Shown here in pieces: positions 17,657-26,052 of a stretch of DNA of 64,000 nt. Each line of letters opens with the position of its first letter. The first letter of the stretch is position 1. The position numbers and the translations under genes are program-made. Source of the DNA: Verrucomicrobiaceae bacterium UBA1938. Its GTDB lineage: Bacteria > Verrucomicrobiota > Verrucomicrobiia > Verrucomicrobiales > Verrucomicrobiaceae. Under the pieces are notes generated by a model. The model was given only the letters and a program-made list of their open reading frames with translations. It did not search any database and had not been told where the DNA came from. The stretch spans positions 1 to 64,000 of the forward strand of contig DDFC01000035.1 in the NCBI GenBank assembly GCA_002336895.1, read 5' to 3'.

Positions 17657-17690
17657 AGAGCCTGCTGAAAAGCGGGCTCTTTTTATTTCT
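17657..17690 (+). terminator. Rho-independent terminator
   Basis: AGAGCCTGC (17657-17665), loop TGAAAA, GCGGGCTCT (17672-17680), then a T-rich tract. The stem has one G-U pair. It closes the TIGR02597/PEP-CTERM unit before the convergent gene. Confidence 0.85.
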
Positions 17691-17708
17691 CCTAGCGTAA
17701 CGCATACA

Positions 17709-19454
17709 TTAAAAGGCCAGCTTTAGAAATACAAATTCTTCAGGCAGGAGTAGTTCTGGCCGCACGGACTCCGCCAATTGGAACGCCTGAGCTGTCTGGC
17801 CGCTAAGAGCTTTAAGCCCTGCACAAACCGCACGCTCACCAGCATTGAGAGCACCACTGTTGTGGACTTTTCCCAGCGTCGTATTGACAAGATCCAGATC
17901 ATGCAGCCGATATGCTTTCAACGCCAGATTTAGCAGATATGCATCACTGCTGCGCTCAGGGAGCTCTGGATTGACAGAGTGTATGGATGCCGCAGCCAAC
18001 GTTGTCTCAAGTTGATCTCCGCAGAGTAGATGCATGTAGTCGCGGAGTTGCGTTAGTTGCACATTGCCAGGCCGGAGTTTAGCCCGCCTGTCGGCCAGTT
18101 TAAGCAGCACTTTGGAATCTCTGAAAATAAGGGCCATTTTCCAGCATTTATCCAGCATTTCCGCTTCTTGAGGAGTGCCTTGCACGGCTAACATATCATA
18201 AGCTTTGAATGCAAGATCTGCCATAGACCACTCCTCTGCCAGCCGTGCCGCCCCCATCAAGGCCAGAGCGCTTCTCTCAGCATGGCTCTCTTGAATAGCT
18301 TCCAGAAGGCGGGCTCTGATCTCTTTGATGTCTTCAGGGTGAAGGTTTTTGTATGCCAGAACCCGCCACGTGGCTGCGCGTGCTTCTGATACCGGCAGTT
18401 TCTTCCCCTTTTTGACAAGTTCCGCCAGCTCGGCCCATTTTCCCTTTTCGGCCAAACTTTGCGCCACCTGGGGAAACAGCTCCGCTGATTTCATCAGAAT
18501 CTTCTGCGGAACCAAGGTCAGTATCTTGTCATACTCTTTTTCCCTCGCTAGCCATGAGGCCATCTGGCTTTTCTCCAGAACGTCCGCGTTTTCATACCGT
18601 TTGATCTCGGACGACAAAATCTGATCGTGCCGCGCCGGATCCAGCTTCATAAGCAAGGATGCGATTTGCAGCCGGTCTGTCATCGGAACTCCGGAACGAT
18701 GATCAGCCAGCTCATACAGTTGTTGAGCCTCGGCCAGCGCAAGCCCCTGACGTAGACACAAAACGTGGATGGCTGCGTTCCCATGCTCGTCTTCACGCTT
18801 CGCCAGCTCCCACAGCCGCTTGAAAGCCGCCTGCTGTGTTTCAGGAAAGGCACCGTCTAATTCATGCGCTGCTTTGCGGACAGCAGCTTCAGGATCATCC
18901 GGGAAGGTTTCAAAGAGCACGTTTTCCATAGCCGTGGCATCTTGAAGCCTTCCCTGTTGTATTAGGATTTGAATATTGAGCTTTATAAACTCAGCCGTGC
19001 GTCGTTCCGATTCCGGAATGCTGTCCAGTGCCCTGCGTGCTTCCTCAACATTCCCCCTTTCCAACTGCAGCCTGCATGCCCAGATGAAATCCCCAGGTTG
19101 CATCAGCCCTTTGGCATCTAGCTTGTCCAGCACCGTGTCCAACAAGCTTGGCTCTGTACGGGAGGCTTCAAGAAAATCAGCAAGGACACGCAGATACGCC
19201 ACCTTGTCCCTATCCTTCGCATTCACATGTCTCAGAGCCTCGACGGCAGCCTGCCAGTCTTTGGCGGAAATGGCCTCGCGGGCTTTGCCGATCCAGTGGT
19301 CTGATCCGCGCAGGCGGGAGAAGTCAAACTTGAGGGCAACCATGGAAATGACTCCGATAAACACCGCGACGATGGAAAACCAGGTCAGCATCGCGAAGGG
19401 GGAGATCACGCCATGCTTTGGGGGCACCAATGAATCGCTGTGGTATTCAGGCAT
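17709..19454 (-). CDS. membrane-anchored TPR-like helical repeat protein
   Basis: A 581-residue protein with one transmembrane helix near the N-terminus (AMLTWFSIVAVFIGVISMVAL, given here in part: about residues 20-40), then a long alpha-helical solenoid. Helix pairs such as AREAISAKDWQAAVEALRHV and LERGNVEEARRALDSIP are TPR-like, and similar pairs continue to the C-terminus. No enzyme motif is visible, so a scaffolding role on the outer face of the inner membrane is the best guess. It converges on the PEP-CTERM gene. The start at 19454 is chosen because coding character disappears upstream of it. Confidence 0.75.
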   Translation of the reverse strand: MPEYHSDSLVPPKHGVISPFAMLTWFSIVAVFIGVISMVALKFDFSRLRGSDHWIGKAREAISAKDWQAAVEALRHVNAKDRDKVAYLRVLADFLEASRTEPSLLDTVLDKLDAKGLMQPGDFIWACRLQLERGNVEEARRALDSIPESERRTAEFIKLNIQILIQQGRLQDATAMENVLFETFPDDPEAAVRKAAHELDGAFPETQQAAFKRLWELAKREDEHGNAAIHVLCLRQGLALAEAQQLYELADHRSGVPMTDRLQIASLLMKLDPARHDQILSSEIKRYENADVLEKSQMASWLAREKEYDKILTLVPQKILMKSAELFPQVAQSLAEKGKWAELAELVKKGKKLPVSEARAATWRVLAYKNLHPEDIKEIRARLLEAIQESHAERSALALMGAARLAEEWSMADLAFKAYDMLAVQGTPQEAEMLDKCWKMALIFRDSKVLLKLADRRAKLRPGNVQLTQLRDYMHLLCGDQLETTLAAASIHSVNPELPERSSDAYLLNLALKAYRLHDLDLVNTTLGKVHNSGALNAGERAVCAGLKALSGQTAQAFQLAESVRPELLLPEEFVFLKLAF

Positions 19455-19914
19455 TGAAGTATTAGCTGGAGGAGGGAGGCTATCAGAACCTTCAGTCAGG
19501 CACGTCGGCAGTATTATGTAGCCGAAAGCCGGGCTGTTATCAACGACCGCCCTTGCATATGCTGGGCTATGATGAGCGGCCCTCAGCCCCCAGTGTTGTC
19601 TATCGCCGTTCATCTCGATGTGGAATCTCAGAGTATCGCCAGCTCGCGGCTGTCGTGTGCAGCCCCCCTCCTGGCACACGGCAAGCTCGGTCTGACCATC
19701 GCTGCAGGTTCGGGCCTTTGGCCCGCCGCCAACGTCACAATTGGCTCGAATTCCAACACCTGCGGATGTTGAACGACAGCCTTCCATGTTGGAAACCTCA
19801 AGACCGCCCAACGGGGAGCATGCCAGCTTACCTCACCAAAACACAGGAAACCGGCACTGATGTATCAACATGGCCTGTTGCATGCCGTCCGGCTCCGCCT
19901 TCCATGCTCCAACC
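19455..19914. other. intergenic region, no supported gene
   Basis: About 460 bases between two divergent genes. Open frames run through it but have no codon bias, signal peptide or family match. I see no convincing tRNA, hairpin or repeat. It must hold the promoters of the helical-repeat gene (minus) and the oxidoreductase gene (plus). Confidence 0.55.
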
Positions 19915-21183
19915 ATGGAACCCACCATCAAGATCGCCCTTGTCGGCGCCGGCATGTTCGGCGGAGATGTGCACGCACGTGCTTACGCGGACCTTCAGCG
20001 CTTCGGCATCGCCGGCCAGCTCGCCCGCGTGGGACTCGATAAATACTCCCGCGAACTCGCCGGGGTGAAATTTGACCTCGTGGCCGTGGCCACCCGCAGT
20101 GAGAAGTCTGCAAAAAAAGCGGCCGCCGCCTTCAAGGACATCACCGGTCATGAGCCTCAGGCATTCTTTGGCGACGAGCCCTGGAACGACATCCTGGCCG
20201 CCTTTCCCGATCTGGATGTGATGGCTGTGGCCACGCCTGACCACCTGCACACCCAGCCCATTCTCGCCGCCCTGGCCAGAGGCGTGCACGTGCTGACGGA
20301 GAAGCCCATGTGCCTCTCCATTCAGGAATCCGACGAGATCATCGAGGCTGCCAAGACCAAAAACCTGATCGTGGCAGTGGACATGCACAAGCGCTACGAC
20401 CCCGATCACCTGCGCATCCGCGACGACATCCAGAACCGCATCGGCGCGCCGCTCTACGGCACCGCCTATCTCGAAGAGCCGCTGGAGGTCAGCACCAGCA
20501 CCTTCAAGTGGGTGGAAAGCAGCGACCCTTTCAGCTATGTGGGCCCGCACTGGACGGACCTCATCTGGAGCTACTACAAGAGCAAGCCCGTCTCCCTCAC
20601 CGCCGTGGGCCAGAAAAAGCGTCTGGTACGCGATGGCATCAACGCCTTCGACGCCGTGCAGGTGCGCGTGGACTTCGACAACGGCATGTCCATCAACTTC
20701 CACAACAACTGGGTGACTCCCGCCGACTTTGAAGGCCCGGTCAATCAGGGCCACGAGATCGTGGGCGCTGACGGCAAGGTGGAAAGCGACCAGCAGTACC
20801 GTGGATTCCGCTGGTGGAATCAAGGTGGCGGCTCCCGCACCAGCAACAACCACTTTACCCGCGAAGTACTCCGCCCGGACGGCAGCAAAGGCTACATCGG
20901 CTATGGTGTGGACAGCCTCACCGTCGGCCTGGTGGCTATCTGCCGGGTCAAGTTTGCCCAAGAATCGCGCGATGCCGTGGCCGAGCTCTACCCCACGGCC
21001 GAAGAAGCCCGGATCACCTGCGCCATCGTGGACGCAGCGGCCCGAGTGCGGGATCTTAACTGGAAATACATGCAGGAAGGCAAAGGAGCCACCGTCACGG
21101 CCCGCTTCGGAAAAGATGGCATCACTATCATCGACCCTAACTCGCCGGAGGTTTTCCAGAGTATCTATAACAAAGCGCTTTGA
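19915..21183 (+). CDS. Gfo/Idh/MocA-family NAD(P)-dependent oxidoreductase
   Basis: A 422-residue oxidoreductase. The N-terminal Rossmann domain begins IKIALVGAGMFGGDVHARAY, with VMAVATPDHLHTQP and VLTEKPMCLS, where the EKP motif near residue 130 holds the conserved Lys. The C-terminal alpha/beta domain has HWTDLIWSYY, whose His is likely the catalytic acid/base. Members reduce or oxidise sugars, inositols and related polyols. The substrate is not readable here. No signal peptide is present. The ATG at 19915 sits just before the Rossmann strand; upstream in-frame ATGs (for example 19870) add only unlikely residues. It is monocistronic. Confidence 0.88.
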   Translation: MEPTIKIALVGAGMFGGDVHARAYADLQRFGIAGQLARVGLDKYSRELAGVKFDLVAVATRSEKSAKKAAAAFKDITGHEPQAFFGDEPWNDILAAFPDLDVMAVATPDHLHTQPILAALARGVHVLTEKPMCLSIQESDEIIEAAKTKNLIVAVDMHKRYDPDHLRIRDDIQNRIGAPLYGTAYLEEPLEVSTSTFKWVESSDPFSYVGPHWTDLIWSYYKSKPVSLTAVGQKKRLVRDGINAFDAVQVRVDFDNGMSINFHNNWVTPADFEGPVNQGHEIVGADGKVESDQQYRGFRWWNQGGGSRTSNNHFTREVLRPDGSKGYIGYGVDSLTVGLVAICRVKFAQESRDAVAELYPTAEEARITCAIVDAAARVRDLNWKYMQEGKGATVTARFGKDGITIIDPNSPEVFQSIYNKAL

Positions 21184-21218
21184 CCGCCCATCTAGGCATT
21201 TAGCCTTAAGTTCAGTAC

Positions 21219-21247
21219 TTGACTTTATGCTAGAGCTTTCATAAACA
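21219..21247 (+). promoter_or_regulatory. possible promoter of the small basic protein gene
   Basis: TTGACT (21219-21224) and TAAACA (21242-21247) with a 17-bp spacer. The -35 is good and the -10 weak. It would give a leader of about 20 bases before the ATG at 21276. Confidence 0.4.
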
Positions 21248-21275
21248 AGCCTTTGCAATCCAACAATTAATAAAA

Positions 21276-21515
21276 ATGACCCTCTCCTCCACCCAACTGC
21301 GCCGCGCTGCCAAGCTGCAGGAAAAAATCGAAGAAATGCAGCAGGAACTGGCCAGCCTGCTTGGCGGTTCTATTTCCGTCGGCTCCTCCGAAGGCAAGCC
21401 CGCCCGCAAGAAGCGTGAAATGTCCGCCGCCGCCCGCAAAAAGATCGCTGATGCTCAGCGCAAGCGCTGGGCCAAGCAGAAGGGCGAAGCTCCCTCTGAC
21501 AAGAAGGCCAAGTAA
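21276..21515 (+). CDS. small basic protein, possibly nucleic-acid binding
   Basis: A 79-residue protein I cannot assign to a named family. The first half is a short coiled coil (LRRAAKLQEKIEEMQQELASLLG). The second half is strongly basic and Ala/Lys-rich: GKPARKKREMSAAARKKIADAQRKRWAKQKG in outline, where the MSAAARKKIADAQRKRWA segment resembles basic repeats seen in histone-like and AT-hook-like bacterial proteins. A nucleoid or RNA-binding role is inference. The gene has its own promoter candidate and a strong terminator, which argues that it is real and well expressed. Confidence 0.72.
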   Translation: MTLSSTQLRRAAKLQEKIEEMQQELASLLGGSISVGSSEGKPARKKREMSAAARKKIADAQRKRWAKQKGEAPSDKKAK

Positions 21516-21545
21516 TCTCCGGCTACGACATTCATCGTAGATAAC

Positions 21546-21585
21546 AAAAAGGCTCCAGTTCGGAAGAACTGGAGCCTTTGTTTTT
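21546..21585. terminator. bidirectional Rho-independent terminator
   Basis: AAAGGCTCCAGTT (21548-21560), loop CGGAAG, AACTGGAGCCTTT (21567-21579), then GTTTTT; the left flank is A-rich. A perfect 13-bp stem between two convergent genes, with T-tracts readable on both strands. Confidence 0.93.
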
Positions 21586-21602
21586 CAGATTAGCATGGCC
21601 GC

Positions 21603-24080
21603 TTACTTGGCAAACATGGGATCCTCAGGATTGCCTTTGCTAAGAAGATAGGCCAGCAGGTCGAGGATATCATCCTCCTTGAGCATGAAGAGCAGCCCCA
21701 TGGGCATCATGCTGATCTTGCTCTCCTCGGTCTTCACCACCTTGCGGGCGTCCACGTTGGTGAAGTTGTTGGGGTCCATCATGTTGGTGCAGACCATCAT
21801 GGTGTTTTCCTTCATGTTGGCGATGCGGCCCACCACGGTGCTGCCATCCTGCAGGGTGAAGACCGTGCTGCCATACTGGTCGCTGATCTCCTTGCTGGGG
21901 TTCAGGATGTGCTCCAGGAGATCGCGCGGGCTGTACTTGCCCGCCACGCTGGTCAGGTCTGGCCCCACAGCACCGCCTTCATTGTTGAAGCGATGGCAGG
22001 CAAAGCAGGTGGCGGCGCCAAACATGTTGCGGCCATTGGCAAAGTTGCGGTTGCCCTCCAGCCCCACGCCGAGGGACTTGCTCAGTTCCTCCAGCGTCCA
22101 GGCTTTGACAAACTGCATGGGCTTGGCCGTGAAGGTCGGAGCCTTGGCTTCGGGCTTGGCGTCCAGCACATCTTTGATGGCCAGTTTTTCTTCCTCAGTC
22201 ATGGTCGAGAGAGCGTTGGTCTTGATCTCGCCAATGAAGAGATCAAACGAAGCACCGCCTTTGTAGTTCGCAGCACGCGGGAACCAGCTGAAGTAGTCGG
22301 CGCGCAGCTCCTTCGTCCAGCCAGTCTTGGCAAAGCGCAGGATGCGGGCGTAGTCGATCTGCTCCTCCTGCGTGGGGGAGCCATTGACCAGCGGTTCGGC
22401 CTTGGCCACAATGCCGGAGTCACCGAGATAGACGAGCACCTCGCACAGATCACGGTTCAGCGCCGGATCGTTGGTGGGGAAGAGCGGGCTCAGGTGCTTG
22501 ACCAGAGCCTCCTTCGTCGCTGCATCGGGCTCTCCCATGCGCGTAAAGGCCAGCATGTAGTCGCGGATCAGCGTCACACGGTCGAGGCCCTTCAGCGCCT
22601 TGAAGTCGATCTTGTTCAGCGCGGCCAGAATGGGCTGCTGCAGCGCCTTGTCTCCACCACTGCTGCGCGCCAGGGCCATGAGGGCCGTCAGAGCGGCACG
22701 CGGATTGGCTTCGCTCAGCGCCTTGTCTTTCCACGAGGCGACAGGCTGGTGCTCCAGCGCGATGCGGGCTGCGAAACGCAGATTGCGGTCTGTAGAGGAA
22801 AGATACGGCCAGGCGGTCTCTACAGCTTTGGGATCTTGCTTGGCGTGAAAGGCTTCGAGAACGGTACGGACCAAAGGCTTTTCTTCAGGCTGCACTGCGG
22901 GTGCCAAGGAGTCATCGCCTGTGTAAGTGACACGGTAGAGTCCGGACTGCACCTTGCGGCCGCCCACGCTCACATACATCGCGCCATCCTTCTTCGAGAC
23001 TTCAATGTCTGTCAGCGGCAGTGGCGAGGCGCTCATAAACTCCTCCGCTACGCCGGTGTAACCTTCGCCATTGGGGGAAAGATGCACGGCGTACATCTTT
23101 CCATAGCTCCAGTCACAGATGTAAAGCGCGTCCTGATACTTCGCCGGGAACTTCGCGCCATAGCCAAAGGCCACGCCAGTGGGGGAGCCGGGGCCGATGT
23201 CCACCACAGGCGGCAGGCTGTCCTCCCAGCGCACGGGCCATTTCTTGCTGCAGGTGCGCCAGCCGAACTCGCCACCACTCTGCATGAAGCACACACGGGT
23301 GGGGCGGTACCAGGGCATGCCAGTGTCCCACTCCATGTCCGCATCAAAGCCGAAGATGTCGCCCTTGTGATTCATGGCGATGTCGTAGGTGTTGCGCGTG
23401 CCGGTGTTCACCAGCTCCCACTTCTTGCCATCGAGATCGGTCTTGGCCATCCAGCCGCCGGGGGCCAGCACATCGCGCATGAAGCCCCGGCCCAGCAGCA
23501 TGGGGTAGAGCTGATCTTCGGACCAGTGGCGCGGCACGCGGCTGGTCTCGCAGCTGGGTTCAGGAGTCTGGTTGCCGCACATCACATAGAGGCTTTTTCC
23601 GTCCGGTGAGGCGATGACACCATGCGGACCGTGCTCTCCAGCCTTGCCGGGGAAAGCGCGGAGCTGCTCCACGGTGTCAAACTGGTCATCACCATTCGTG
23701 TCTTTGCAGCGGTAGAGGCCGCGGCCCTTGTACACTTCATCGTTCACCACGCCGTAGAGCGCGCCCGCATGGTAGAGCAGGCCCTGGCAGTGACCGAAAT
23801 CGACGGCCAGCTTCTCCACCTTCGTCTCGCCGGGGCTGCCATTCAGTGCAGGGGGCGTGATGCGGTAGAGCGCGCCATACTGGTCGCTGCAGATCAGGCG
23901 GCCTTTGTCATCCTGGGTCATGGACACCCAGGAGCCTTCCTGCTCTTTGGGCACGGAATAGAGCAGCTCCACTTTGAAGCCTTGGGCGATCTTGACCTTG
24001 TCCGCCGGAGTGGCCTGATCGGCCATCTGCGCGAACGATGTGGCCGCAGTGAGCAGCAGGGGAATAAGTGCGATTTTCAT
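21603..24080 (-). CDS. PVC-type membrane-associated dehydrogenase with C-terminal haem domain
   Basis: An 825-residue exported protein with a signal peptide ending SFAQ. Residues about 25-400 form a beta-propeller like the glucose/sorbosone dehydrogenase (PQQ-type) fold, with GEHGPHGVIASPDG and NTYDIAMNHKGDIFGFDADMEWD-type segments. An alpha-helical HEAT-like middle (about 415-620) follows. The C-terminal putative haem-binding domain (TIGR02603-like) has C692FACH696 and a Met-rich ISMMPMGLLFML segment that could supply the axial ligand. This layout is characteristic of Planctomycetota and Verrucomicrobiota. The electron donor is probably a sugar or polyol, but the substrate is unknown. Confidence 0.88.
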   Translation of the reverse strand: MKIALIPLLLTAATSFAQMADQATPADKVKIAQGFKVELLYSVPKEQEGSWVSMTQDDKGRLICSDQYGALYRITPPALNGSPGETKVEKLAVDFGHCQGLLYHAGALYGVVNDEVYKGRGLYRCKDTNGDDQFDTVEQLRAFPGKAGEHGPHGVIASPDGKSLYVMCGNQTPEPSCETSRVPRHWSEDQLYPMLLGRGFMRDVLAPGGWMAKTDLDGKKWELVNTGTRNTYDIAMNHKGDIFGFDADMEWDTGMPWYRPTRVCFMQSGGEFGWRTCSKKWPVRWEDSLPPVVDIGPGSPTGVAFGYGAKFPAKYQDALYICDWSYGKMYAVHLSPNGEGYTGVAEEFMSASPLPLTDIEVSKKDGAMYVSVGGRKVQSGLYRVTYTGDDSLAPAVQPEEKPLVRTVLEAFHAKQDPKAVETAWPYLSSTDRNLRFAARIALEHQPVASWKDKALSEANPRAALTALMALARSSGGDKALQQPILAALNKIDFKALKGLDRVTLIRDYMLAFTRMGEPDAATKEALVKHLSPLFPTNDPALNRDLCEVLVYLGDSGIVAKAEPLVNGSPTQEEQIDYARILRFAKTGWTKELRADYFSWFPRAANYKGGASFDLFIGEIKTNALSTMTEEEKLAIKDVLDAKPEAKAPTFTAKPMQFVKAWTLEELSKSLGVGLEGNRNFANGRNMFGAATCFACHRFNNEGGAVGPDLTSVAGKYSPRDLLEHILNPSKEISDQYGSTVFTLQDGSTVVGRIANMKENTMMVCTNMMDPNNFTNVDARKVVKTEESKISMMPMGLLFMLKEDDILDLLAYLLSKGNPEDPMFAK

Positions 24081-24129
24081 GGACGAAAAAATGAACGGTC
24101 TGCGGGCGTGTGAATTGCGCCGGATGAAT

Positions 24130-24162
24130 GAAAAAAAAGCGGGGACTGGCCGTCCCCGCTTT
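24130..24162 (-). terminator. Rho-independent terminator of the SGNH hydrolase gene
   Basis: On the minus strand, AAAGCGGGGAC, loop GGCCA, GTCCCCGCTTT, followed by a run of eight Ts. It lies directly downstream of the hydrolase stop at 24175. Confidence 0.93.
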
Positions 24163-24174
24163 CCTTGAATCAGG

Positions 24175-24918
24175 TTACTTCATGAGTTCCTTGACCTTGG
24201 CCTCAATGGCGTTGGCCCAAAGCTGATAGCCATGAGGATTCAGGTGGAGCAGGTCGGGCATGATCTCCTTGGGCAGGGTGCCGTCAGGCTGCAGGAAGGT
24301 GTTGCCAATGTCCATGTAGGAGATGCGCGTGCCGTCTGCGAAGCCGGAGATGATGTTGTTGGTGGCGATGTTCTGCTTGCGCAGCGGATCGTCCTTCGTG
24401 GCGCCACGGGGGAAGATGCCGAGCAGCAGCACCTTGGTCTGCGGCATCTTTTTGCCCAGGATGTCCAGGATCATCTTCACGCCCTCGGCGGTCTGCTCGG
24501 CGCTGCTGACATAGGCCACGTTGCCATGTTCTTTGGCAGGGCGGCCCTGATGGCCGGTGTTGTTGGTGCCGATCATGAGCACGATGAGCTTGGGATTGAG
24601 CCCGTCAAAGTTGCCGTTCTGCAGGCGCCAGATCACATGTTCGGTGCGGTCGCCACCGATGCCGAAATTGGCAGCTTTGTAAGGTGCCCAGGTCTTGGCC
24701 CAAACTTCCTTGCCATTGCCTTCCCAGCCCTGGGTGATGGAGTCTCCCAGAAACACCAGCTGGGCCTCGCCCTTTTTGGAGATTTCGTTGAAGCTTTCGT
24801 GCCGCTTCACCCAGCCGCCTTCACGGGGCTTGGGATCGACGGCAAGATTCTTGGCCGTGTCAGCAAAGCTGGCGGCGGCAACGCAGAGGTAGGCAAGCAG
24901 GAGGGTGTGCAGTTTCAT
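24175..24918 (-). CDS. SGNH/GDSL hydrolase (PAF-acetylhydrolase-like)
   Basis: A 247-residue exported hydrolase with a signal peptide ending ASFA (about residue 19). The SGNH blocks are all present: FLGDSITQGW with the nucleophile Ser, FGIGGDRTEHVIWRL with the Gly block, MIGTNN with the Asn block, and LLHLNPHGYQLW with the catalytic Asp/His region. This is the pattern of the platelet-activating-factor acetylhydrolase IB-like esterases common in Planctomycetota and Verrucomicrobiota, where they probably deacetylate carbohydrates. It is followed by a strong terminator. Upstream, 58 bp away, lies the carboxypeptidase gene on the same strand. Confidence 0.9.
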   Translation of the reverse strand: MKLHTLLLAYLCVAAASFADTAKNLAVDPKPREGGWVKRHESFNEISKKGEAQLVFLGDSITQGWEGNGKEVWAKTWAPYKAANFGIGGDRTEHVIWRLQNGNFDGLNPKLIVLMIGTNNTGHQGRPAKEHGNVAYVSSAEQTAEGVKMILDILGKKMPQTKVLLLGIFPRGATKDDPLRKQNIATNNIISGFADGTRISYMDIGNTFLQPDGTLPKEIMPDLLHLNPHGYQLWANAIEAKVKELMK

Positions 24919-24976
24919 GGTCGGAGGCGGCGATGATGCCGGGGAGCCATGAAACAGGCAAGTCGTGATTCTTATT

Positions 24977-26044
24977 TCACGCCTTCAGCGCCCAGTCCAG
25001 CAGCGCTTGTGCGTCACGCCAGACGCCATCGTGGCTGTCGTTGAGGATGACCACGATGCGGCGGCGGCCGTTGCGCTCTCCGGTGGCCACCAGGCAGTAG
25101 CCAGCGGCCTCGGTAAAGCCGGTCTTCATGCCGTCGCAGTAGCTGGCCGTGCGCAGCACGCGGTTGGTATTGGCCAGATCGATGGATTTGCCGTCCGGCT
25201 TCATGAACTTGTAGCTCTGCAGCTTCACGATGGCGCGGATGTCCGGCTGCTTGTCCGCCTCCTTGGCGATCACCGCCAGATCCCGTGCGGTGCTGTAGGG
25301 ATCTTCATCGGTGAGCGAGGGCAGGCCGTGCGGATTGATGAAGTGCGTGTTTTGCAGCCCGAGCCTGCGCGCACGGTCATCCATCTTCTGGGCAAAGGCG
25401 GGCCAGCTGCCGGCATTGTCACGCGCCAGGGCCTGGGCGATGTCGTTGGAGCTTTTCACCATCATGGCGGTGAGCAGCTGGCGGCGGGTGTACTGCTCCC
25501 CCACCTTGAGGCCGATGCGCACCGGGGCGCACTGGGTGTCGGCCAGCTCAATGGTCACGATCTTGTCCAGATCTCCAGCCTCCACCACGAGCAGGCCGGT
25601 CATGATCTTGGTGGTGCTGGCGATGGCACCACGCTGGTCGGGGTTCTTTTCAAAAAGCACGTCATCCGTCTCAGGATCAATGACAATGCAGCGTCCGGCA
25701 CTGATCTGCGGGATGGAGCCGCGCAGGTTTTTGATCTCGATCTCGCGGCGGACTTTCTTGGTCTTTTCGATCTCATCGGCCAGCTGTGTCTCCAGCTTCT
25801 TCTTGAGCTGCTCAACAGCCGCCTCACGCGCGGCGATGTCTGCCTTGGCCTGGGCGATCATCTGCTTCTCAGCCGAAAATTCCTTCTCCCGCTTGGAGAT
25901 GGATGCCGCTTTGGCCTCCACCTCCTCCTCACGCCACTGCAGCTGCTGCTCGCGTTTGGGGTCGTCGCAGCCGGTGATGGAGGCGCAGAAAAGACCGGCC
26001 AGAAGGGCGCGGTGGAGATGGGGAGACTGACGGCGGAAGATCAT
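24977..26044 (-). CDS. lipoprotein D-alanyl-D-alanine carboxypeptidase (peptidase S11)
   Basis: A 355-residue penicillin-binding protein of the DacA/DacF class, which trims the terminal D-Ala from peptidoglycan stem peptides. The three active-site motifs are intact: S143TTK146, S198SN200 and K307TG309. Unusually, the N-terminus has a lipobox, SITGC with C26, and residues 33-105 form a Lys/Glu-rich coiled coil before the catalytic domain. There is no C-terminal amphipathic anchor, so lipidation plus the coiled coil may hold it to a membrane or a partner. It starts 8 bp after aroD ends, so the two are probably one operon. Confidence 0.9.
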   Translation of the reverse strand: MIFRRQSPHLHRALLAGLFCASITGCDDPKREQQLQWREEEVEAKAASISKREKEFSAEKQMIAQAKADIAAREAAVEQLKKKLETQLADEIEKTKKVRREIEIKNLRGSIPQISAGRCIVIDPETDDVLFEKNPDQRGAIASTTKIMTGLLVVEAGDLDKIVTIELADTQCAPVRIGLKVGEQYTRRQLLTAMMVKSSNDIAQALARDNAGSWPAFAQKMDDRARRLGLQNTHFINPHGLPSLTDEDPYSTARDLAVIAKEADKQPDIRAIVKLQSYKFMKPDGKSIDLANTNRVLRTASYCDGMKTGFTEAAGYCLVATGERNGRRRIVVILNDSHDGVWRDAQALLDWALKA

Positions 26045-26052
26045 TTCAAATT

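Noticed and set aside
19736..19765. tRNA T-arm-like sequence TTGGCTCGAATTCCAA
   Set aside because: No acceptor stem, D-arm or anticodon arm can be built around it.
19553..20068. Open frame in the spacer before the Gfo/Idh/MocA gene
   Set aside because: It overlaps the real gene in another frame, has Ser/Pro/Arg-rich random composition and no start signal.
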